DNA of 9,454 nt, from positions 1-9,454 of the forward strand of contig JAJYGO010000041.1 of NCBI GenBank assembly GCA_021785115.1, in the 5' to 3' direction. The notes under the pieces are model-generated. The model was not told the DNA's origin, ran no database searches, and saw only the letters and a program-made list of their open reading frames with translations. Both the position numbers and the translations under genes were made by a program. This DNA is from Chloroflexota bacterium (GTDB taxonomy: Bacteria; Chloroflexota; Limnocylindria; Limnocylindrales; CSP1-4). Positions 1 through 3,952 of this stretch are shown piece by piece; position 1 is the first letter of the stretch; each line of letters starts with the position of its first letter.

Positions 1-72
1 GCCCGGACTGCCTCGACGACGAGCGCCGCGTCACGCGGGTCGCCTCGGCAGGCGTCTGGAGCGACGACGGAG
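1..72 (-). ncRNA. possible 5' end of RNase P RNA, cut by the window edge
   Basis: Read on the minus strand, the last bases before the edge are GAGGCAGTCCGGGC. The RNase P RNA conserved region I is GAGGAAAGTCCGGGC, so this differs by one base and lacks one A. Just upstream, CGAC...GTCG encloses the hairpin CCGCG-TGA-CGCGG (plus positions 26-38) with an asymmetric internal loop, which resembles helix P3. The distance from the motif to the presumed 5' end is also about right. Against the call: conserved region I is rarely altered, no -10 element is visible upstream on this strand, and the rest of the RNA lies outside the window. The right boundary (72) is a guess. A chance match is quite possible. 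Confidence 0.25.
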
Positions 73-230
73 ACGACCGAGCGACGCGCGGGGCACGCGC
101 GGCCCGAGGCTGCACCCGCGGGCTCCCCGCGGGTAAGGGAAAGACGGTCGCTCCCGGGGTGGGCCGGACGGCCCATCTGACCGAAGCCGGGGCAGGACTC
201 ACCCAGCGACGTCGTGCCTGCGACCGGCAC
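73..230. other. non-coding stretch with two GC-rich hairpins
   Basis: No credible coding frame is visible here. There are two clear inverted repeats. Positions 114-134 are ACCCGCGGG, loop CTC, CCCGCGGGT (9-bp perfect stem). Positions 160-175 are TGGGCC, loop GGAC, GGCCCA (6-bp stem). On the minus strand the second lies about 55 bases downstream of the tRNA, so one or both could end or process the tRNA transcript. Neither is followed by a run of T. Confidence 0.4.
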
Positions 231-306
231 TGGTGGGGGAGGTGCGATTCGAACGCACGACGTGCCGTGTATAAGACGGCGGCTCTAACCGCTGAGCTAC
301 TCCCCC
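231..306 (-). tRNA. tRNA-Ile, anticodon UAU, CCA end encoded
   Basis: The 76 bases fold into a full cloverleaf: acceptor GGGGGAG/CTCCCCC, D-stem GCTC/GAGC with loop AGCGGTTA, anticodon stem GCCGT/ACGGC with loop CTTATAC, five-base variable loop, and T-stem GTGCG/CGCAC with loop TTCGAAT. It ends in A73 and an encoded CCA. The anticodon is UAU, complementary to the isoleucine codon AUA. U12-A23, C29-G41, A37 and A73 agree with known isoleucine identity positions; position 38 is C rather than A, and pair 4-69 is G-C rather than C-G. Most bacteria read AUA with a CAU tRNA modified to lysidine by TilS, so a genuine UAU tRNA is unusual. At least one AUA codon is used nearby, at 6523-6525 in the acetyltransferase. 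Confidence 0.93.
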
Positions 307-316
307 GGCCCGGACG

Positions 317-322
317 AGGATA
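317..322 (-). promoter_or_regulatory. candidate -10 element of the tRNA gene
   Basis: On the minus strand TATCCT lies 10 bases before the first base of the tRNA, which would give a leader of about three bases. No good -35 hexamer is visible. The call rests on position and a 4/6 match to TATAAT. Confidence 0.4.
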
Positions 323-419
323 CCCCGCCCGCGAACTCGATCGGCATGGTCGCGGCCCGCGGTCCCACACCCGGGTCGCGACCCGCTCGGTGGCGCACTG
401 CGCTCAGCGGGGCGGGGCG

Positions 420-470
420 CTCAACCTCGCGGGGTGCTCAACCTCGCGGGGTGCTCAACCTCGCGGGGTG
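420..470. repeat. three perfect 17-bp tandem repeats abutting the aminotransferase stop codon
   Basis: The unit CTCAACCTCGCGGGGTG occurs at 420-436, 437-453 and 454-470 without mismatch. On the minus strand each unit contributes a TGA, at 421-423, 438-440 and 455-457, and the gene's own TGA is at 472-474. Because 17 is not a multiple of three, the copies place TGA in all three minus-strand frames. The array is therefore a triplication of the bases just after the stop codon of the aminotransferase. Confidence 0.95.
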
Positions 471-471
471 C

Positions 472-1875
472 TCACTGGTCGAGGATGGTGAGCTCGGCCC
501 GGCGCGGGAACGTGGCCGGGGTGTGCCGCGCCACCTCCTCGACCGTCTCGAGGAACCGGTCGAGCTCGGCCTCCGAATTGAACCAGCCCACGCTTGCGCG
601 CAGCGCGTCCATGCCCGGGACCGTGCGGAGGATGGCGAAGACTCGTCGCTGCAGGGCGTCCAGCGCCTCCTCCGCGGTCCAGCCTGCCACCCGGAACGTG
701 ACCAGGGTCGCCATGCTGCCGCGCGGCGTGAGCACGGACACGCCCGGGATCGACGCCAGTCCGTCGGCGACCGCGCCGGCCAGCCTCGGCCCGCGGCTGT
801 ACATCCACGGCAGCCCGACATGCATCGCCAGCCAGCCCGTGCTCCGCCCGAAGGCGGCCACCGACGGGCGGTGGAAGCCGGTGGTGTCGAAGCGGCGCGC
901 GTCCGGCCACGGTCGCAGGGCGAGCGGTCCATGCCCCGCGAGATGCGGGCCGGCCCCCGGCCGATCGGTGCCGGCCCCAAGGGACCCGCCGGCCCCGGAC
1001 GATCCGCTGGCCCCGGGGGATCCGGTGGCCCCCGGCGGATCGACGCGACCCCCAGGGGATCCGCCAGCCCCGGACGGCCCGTCCACCGGCGCACCGTGGG
1101 CGGTGGCCTCATCGGTGGTCCACCACCCGGCGTACGGCTGGCGCGCGTCCCGGATGGCGCGCTCCGACGCCCAGAGTGCGCCCATCCCCTCCGGTCCGAG
1201 CATCCACTTCTGCGCGGGGATCGCGTAGAAGTCCGCCCCGATGGCCGCCGGATCCACGTCGATCGCGCCGGCAGACTGGGCACCGTCGATCGCGCTCCAG
1301 GCTCCTGCCCCCCGCGCCAGCGCCGCGATGCGCGCGACGGGGAGGACCGCACCGGTGATCCACGAGACGTGCGAGGCGGCCACCAGCCGGGTGCGGGGCG
1401 AGAGCTCGCTTTCGATCGCCGCCAGCGTCGCGTCGGCGTCACCGCCGTCCCCGACATCGGCCACCCGCACCGCCACCCCGCGCTCCGCCAGGGCGGCCAG
1501 GGGCGCCAGCAGGCCGCGGTGCTCGAGCGATGTCGTGACGACCTCGTCACCGGGTCGCCAGTCGATCGACCAGGCCGCGGCGTTCAGCCCGTCGGTGGTC
1601 GAGCGCGTGAGCGCGACCGAGTCGGGGGACGCGTGCAGCACGGCGGCGACCGCGGCCCGGCACTCGGCCATCCGCGCCAGGAGCTCCTCGTACGCGTCGT
1701 GGCCCGCACGACCGTATCGCAGTTCGTAGTCCTCGAGCTGGCGCAGCGCCTCGTCGGCCGTGAGCGGCAGCGGACCGGAGCTACCGGTGTTGAGGTAGAT
1801 CGAAGCCTCGAGCGCGGGCAGCTGGGCTCGCGCCGCGTCGACCCGCGCCTGCTCGTCGGGGTCCGGCCGATCCAT
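472..1875 (-). CDS. PLP-dependent class V aminotransferase with an internal Gly/Pro/Ser-rich insertion
   Basis: A 467-residue cytosolic enzyme of the class V aminotransferase / isopenicillin-N-epimerase-like fold. Visible marks: N-terminal YLNTGSSGPLP (27-37); STT (92-94) for cofactor phosphate; SLEHR with H119 stacking on PLP; AIDGAQSAGAIDVD (195-208) with D197 binding the pyridine nitrogen; and AQKWMLGPEGMG with Schiff-base lysine K223. The C-terminal small domain includes RASVGWFNSEAELDRF. Residues about 262-314 are a Gly/Pro/Ser/Asp stretch placed between the lysine loop and the RFDTTGFH segment, making the protein longer than usual (about 380-410). The only cysteine is C72, so there is no desulfurase catalytic cysteine; a racemase, lyase or aminotransferase role is as likely. 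ATG at 1875 lies 8 bases after a minus-strand -10 hexamer and has no Shine-Dalgarno, suggesting leaderless translation. It is divergent from the sulfurtransferase. The substrate cannot be told from sequence. Confidence 0.93.
   Translation of the reverse strand: MDRPDPDEQARVDAARAQLPALEASIYLNTGSSGPLPLTADEALRQLEDYELRYGRAGHDAYEELLARMAECRAAVAAVLHASPDSVALTRSTTDGLNAAAWSIDWRPGDEVVTTSLEHRGLLAPLAALAERGVAVRVADVGDGGDADATLAAIESELSPRTRLVAASHVSWITGAVLPVARIAALARGAGAWSAIDGAQSAGAIDVDPAAIGADFYAIPAQKWMLGPEGMGALWASERAIRDARQPYAGWWTTDEATAHGAPVDGPSGAGGSPGGRVDPPGATGSPGASGSSGAGGSLGAGTDRPGAGPHLAGHGPLALRPWPDARRFDTTGFHRPSVAAFGRSTGWLAMHVGLPWMYSRGPRLAGAVADGLASIPGVSVLTPRGSMATLVTFRVAGWTAEEALDALQRRVFAILRTVPGMDALRASVGWFNSEAELDRFLETVEEVARHTPATFPRRAELTILDQ
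963..1077. repeat. six degenerate 18-20 bp tandem units inside the aminotransferase gene
   Basis: Units starting GAT or GAC, followed by a CCG-rich core with a GCCCC-like or ACCCC-like block, begin at 963, 983, 1001, 1019, 1038 and 1058, with lengths 20, 18, 18, 19, 20 and 20. Unit length is not fixed at a multiple of three, so successive copies are read in shifting frames, yet the gene stays open and gives a low-complexity Gly/Pro/Ser stretch. The array coincides with the insertion in the aminotransferase protein. Confidence 0.7.
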
Positions 1876-1882
1876 GGGCCGC

Positions 1883-1889
1883 TATGATA
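1883..1889. promoter_or_regulatory. symmetric -10 element driving two divergent leaderless genes
   Basis: On the plus strand TATGAT (1883-1888) ends 7 bases before the ATG at 1896. On the minus strand TATCAT (1889-1884) ends 8 bases before the ATG at 1875. One seven-base patch thus gives a -10-like hexamer on both strands at the spacing that puts the transcription start at or next to each start codon. No Shine-Dalgarno or clear -35 is present on either side. Confidence 0.6.
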
Positions 1890-1895
1890 CCGGCG

Positions 1896-2738
1896 ATGCC
1901 CGCATCCTTCGCCCGGCCGGAGCTGCTCGCCACGATCGACTGGGTGGCGGAACAGGTCTCCCGTTCGTCGGTGCGCATCCTGGACTGCCGCTGGCGCGCG
2001 GACCTCACCGCCCGCCAGCTCTTCGCCGAGCGGCACATCCCGGGAGCCGTCTTCATGGACTGGATGACGGACCTGGCCGACCCGGACGATCCCACCCCCC
2101 TGCAGCTGGCCGGCCCCGACCGATTCGCCGCGGCCATGTCCCGGGCGGGGGTCGGCGACGGCATGACGGTCGTCTGCTACGACGACACGGGCGGCCTCTA
2201 CGCGAGCCGCGTGTGGTGGAGCCTCCAGACCTACGGGTTCGACGCGGTGCGCGTCCTCGACGGCGGCTGGCCCGCGTGGGTGGCCAGCGGCCGGCCGTCC
2301 AGCACGGCGCAGCTGCAGGCCGAGCCCGCCACGTTCACCCCGCGGCTGGAGCCCCGCCGGCGGCTGTCCACCGCCGACGTGCGCGACCTCATCGGGTCGA
2401 ACAACGTGGACGTGGTCGATGCGCGGAGCCCGGCCGACTTCGCCGGTCAGCAGGGAGACTCGGGTCGCCTGGGTCGCCTCCCCGGCGCAGTGAACGTCCC
2501 GGCCGTCCTGCTCACCGCGGGCGACGGGCAGCACTTCCTGTCGGCCGAACAGCTCGCCGGGATCTTCCAGCGCGCAGGCGTCTCGCGGGATCGGCGGGTG
2601 CTCGTCTACGACGGCAGCGGGATCGGCGCGTCCAAGGTCGCCTTCGCGCTGACGCTGCTCGGCTACCCGGATGTCGGGGTGTACGACGCGGGCTGGGCCG
2701 AGTGGAGCGCCCGCATGGATCTGCCGCTCAACCGCTGA
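1896..2738 (+). CDS. two-domain rhodanese-type sulfurtransferase with Asp at the catalytic Cys position
   Basis: A 280-residue protein with the tandem rhodanese layout of thiosulfate / 3-mercaptopyruvate sulfurtransferases. The N-terminal domain has LDCRW (29-33), HIPGAVFMDW (47-56) and VVCYDDTGGLYASRVWW (92-108). The C-terminal domain has DARSPADFAG (175-184), RLPGAVNVP (194-202) and the active-site loop. In active members that loop reads CGSGVTA or similar; here it is VYDGSGIGAS, with D239 (codon GAC) in place of the catalytic cysteine. The remaining cysteines, C31 and C94, are in the non-catalytic half. As written it should not form a persulfide in the usual way, so it may be inactive, regulatory or changed in chemistry. 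I chose ATG 1896 over the in-frame ATG at 1884 because 1884 lies inside the -10 hexamer. It is divergent from the aminotransferase and convergent with the 2892-3470 gene. Confidence 0.92.
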   Translation: MPASFARPELLATIDWVAEQVSRSSVRILDCRWRADLTARQLFAERHIPGAVFMDWMTDLADPDDPTPLQLAGPDRFAAAMSRAGVGDGMTVVCYDDTGGLYASRVWWSLQTYGFDAVRVLDGGWPAWVASGRPSSTAQLQAEPATFTPRLEPRRRLSTADVRDLIGSNNVDVVDARSPADFAGQQGDSGRLGRLPGAVNVPAVLLTAGDGQHFLSAEQLAGIFQRAGVSRDRRVLVYDGSGIGASKVAFALTLLGYPDVGVYDAGWAEWSARMDLPLNR

Positions 2739-2764
2739 GATGGATCGCCCGCGCAACCGCTGAG
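2715..2764. repeat. 25-bp tandem duplication spanning the sulfurtransferase stop codon
   Basis: Unit one (2715-2739) and unit two (2740-2764) both begin ATGGATC and both end CAACCGCTGAG; they differ at three of 25 positions. The gene's TGA (2736-2738) lies in unit one, and the copy in unit two (2761-2763) is in another frame because 25 is not a multiple of three. Confidence 0.85.
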
Positions 2765-2784
2765 GACGCCGGCGCTCGATGCGC

Positions 2785-2904
2785 CGCCGGGGATCAGCTC
2801 CCGGCGCCCGAGTCGGCCGTTCCGCCATCGCCGGTGATCAGCTCCCGGCGCCCGAGTCGGCCGTTCCGCCATCGCCGGTCATCGCCGGTGATCAGCTCCC
2901 GGCG
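2785..2904. terminator. three repeated hairpins between convergent genes, possible bidirectional terminator
   Basis: Each repeat copy forms CGCCGG, 10-base loop, CCGGCG: stems at 2785-2790/2801-2806, 2829-2834/2845-2850 and 2883-2888/2899-2904. The loop contains TGATCAGCTC or GGATCAGCTC. Placement between two converging genes suits a bidirectional terminator or an RNA end-protecting structure. There is no T-run on either strand, so classical intrinsic termination is not shown. Confidence 0.4.
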
Positions 2905-2918
2905 CCCGAGTCGGCCGT
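2792..2918. repeat. three tandem copies of a 44-bp unit containing the stop codon of the convergent gene
   Basis: Copies begin GATCAGCTCCCGGCGCCCGA at 2792, 2836 and 2890. The first step is 44 bp; the second is 54 bp because CATCGCCGGT is itself doubled. The copy at 2890 holds the last codons and TGA (2892-2894) of the minus-strand gene, so the array is a triplication of that gene's 3' end. It fills most of the 153-bp gap between two convergent genes. Confidence 0.95.
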
Positions 2919-3470
2919 CTCCTCTTCGTACGGTGCGAGGATCTGCGAGCGGGCGTGGTTGAAGGCGAGCATCGCGACCCCTGTCTCCGGCACGCCGAGC
3001 GATTCGGACTGGAACGTCGCGCTGGTCAGGGGCACGAACTGGCCGAGCAGTTCCTCCAGCGCCTGGCGGAGGCTGCGCTCGGGGAGCAGGTGGATGTCAC
3101 CCACGAGGCGGAACGGAGGGATGCTGACCATCGCCCGCTGCGTGACCTTGACGGTGCGCAGCTCGGGCGGGGTGCTCGTCTCGTCGTCGAGCTCGTAGGC
3201 GAAGAGCACCGTCGACAGGTTCACCTGGGCGAACGCGGCGGTCTGGACGAGCGTGCCCGACCCGTGGGCCTCGAACGTGACGTCCTCCAGCACCAGGAAT
3301 GGCTCTGCCGGGTTGTTGAGGGCGTCCGTGAGCCGCCGGACCTGGGCCTGGAGCGTGCCGCGGACCACGAACGCGTCGGTGCAGCAGACGAGCCGGCGCA
3401 CCTTCGCGGCGGCCAGCTCCGACTGGAACTGCGGATGGGGTTCACCGTAGCCGAAGACCAGGTGTGCCAT
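2892..3470 (-). CDS. uncharacterised protein with two copies of a small beta-rich domain
   Basis: A 192-residue soluble protein that I cannot name with confidence. It contains two related halves. Half one (about 33-93) reads FVVRGTLQAQVRRLTDALN, a short gap, then PFLVLEDVTFEA. Half two (about 119-183) reads FRLVGDIHLLPERSLRQALE, then QFVPLTSATFQS. The shared plan is strand, [VL]xG, strand, Arg, helix with LxxAL, then Phe, hydrophobic residues and a [DS]xTF strand. This recalls small domains of unknown function of the DUF6812 type, from memory only. No signal peptide or membrane segment is seen. ATG 3470 is chosen because the sequence upstream is repetitive and non-protein-like, and because a -10-like CATACT lies 7 bases before it. 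The last residues (ADSGAGS) lie in the 44-bp repeat, so the C-terminus is probably variable between strains. Confidence 0.75.
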   Translation of the reverse strand: MAHLVFGYGEPHPQFQSELAAAKVRRLVCCTDAFVVRGTLQAQVRRLTDALNNPAEPFLVLEDVTFEAHGSGTLVQTAAFAQVNLSTVLFAYELDDETSTPPELRTVKVTQRAMVSIPPFRLVGDIHLLPERSLRQALEELLGQFVPLTSATFQSESLGVPETGVAMLAFNHARSQILAPYEEETADSGAGS

Positions 3471-3477
3471 GCGTTGC

Positions 3478-3483
3478 AGTATG
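3478..3483 (-). promoter_or_regulatory. candidate -10 element of the 2892-3470 gene
   Basis: CATACT on the minus strand ends 7 bases before the ATG at 3470, the same spacing as at the other leaderless-looking genes here. No Shine-Dalgarno lies between it and the start codon. It matches TATAAT at four of six positions; no -35 is evident. Confidence 0.45.
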
Positions 3484-3554
3484 GCGTGCGAGGCAGCCGC
3501 GGGGAACCCTCTGTACTCGTCCGGCACCGGCCGCGTGCGCTCTGCCGCACCGTG

Positions 3555-3678
3555 GCTGTCGCACGCTGGCTGGGCATCGGCGGGTACGTGGCGGTGCATG
3601 GCTGATGCACGCCCGCCGTGCATTGGCCGGCCACCACGACCCGGATCCGCTGTCGCACGCCTGCCGTGCATCAGCCGG
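3555..3678. repeat. three copies of a palindromic element at about 47-bp spacing
   Basis: Copies start at 3555, 3601 and 3649 and follow the pattern GCTGnnGCACGC, then about 7 bases (TGCCGTG-like), then CATyrGCsGG. Copy two holds a perfect palindrome, ATGCACG-CCCGC-CGTGCAT (3605-3623), and its left arm also pairs with GTGCAT at 3594-3599 across a 5-base spacer. Copy three keeps GCACG-CCTGC-CGTGC (3655-3669). Copy one is the most degenerate. Half-sites at 3594, 3605 and 3618 are 11-13 bp apart, about one helical turn. This could be a set of operator sites, a small dispersed palindromic repeat family, or structured RNA. Confidence 0.6.
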
Positions 3679-3920
3679 TCATCTTCGCCGATCGTCGCTA
3701 TTGGACACAACGCGAGCCCTGCGTGTCCGGCCGTGCCCCGGCGTGAGCGTCCGCGGTCCCCATACGGCCGAGTTGCCGCACGAACGGGCGGCCGAGACCC
3801 TCGGACCCGCCCCTCCGCATGCCCCGCGACCGCGTACAGCTCTCCTGGCGTGCAATAGCAGACAACGCTCCGCGGCGCCGGCTCGGCCCGCCGGCTCCTC
3901 GCCCGATCGGAGAGGGTTCT

Positions 3921-3938
3921 TCGGCCGGCGGCGGCCGA
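3921..3938 (-). terminator. hairpin just downstream of the DNA ligase gene
   Basis: TCGGCCG, loop GCGG, CGGCCGA is a 7-bp perfect stem centred about 23 bases past the ligase stop codon. It is flanked by two copies of CCGATCGG (3903-3910 and 3935-3942) that could lengthen the structure. No T-run follows on the minus strand, so it is only terminator-like. Confidence 0.35.
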
Positions 3939-3952
3939 TCGGACGCGCCCGT

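Larger units (their letters stand above)
3471..3952. other. 482-bp gap without a convincing gene
   Basis: Open frames exist on both strands but give Arg/Pro/Ala-rich translations with no domain-like pattern. The stretch holds the promoter of the 2892-3470 gene, a three-copy palindromic repeat at 3555-3678, a 6-bp inverted repeat GGACAC/GTGTCC at 3703-3708 and 3723-3728, and a hairpin downstream of the ligase at 3921-3938. Positions 3730-3900 show nothing I can identify. Confidence 0.6.

Noticed and set aside
130..146. Plus-strand GGGTAAGGGAAAG resembling an RNase P conserved segment after P12
   Set aside because: None of the other plus-strand RNase P motifs occur at the needed distances, and the tRNA at 231-306 follows too soon.
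372..385. 14-bp perfect palindrome CGGGTCGCGACCCG
   Set aside because: It is single, without half-site spacing or relation to a start codon, and such CG-rich palindromes are expected by chance in this composition.
346..1887. Long open plus-strand frame opposite the aminotransferase
   Set aside because: It is Arg/Pro/Gly-rich with no domain pattern and lies antisense to a gene with clear PLP motifs; GC-rich antisense frames stay open by chance.
1884..1895. Upstream ATG of the sulfurtransferase
   Set aside because: It lies within the TATGAT -10 hexamer, so it would sit before the transcription start; ATG 1896 fits the spacing seen elsewhere.
3555..3678. CRISPR array
   Set aside because: Only three degenerate copies, spacers of about 17 bp, and no cas genes.
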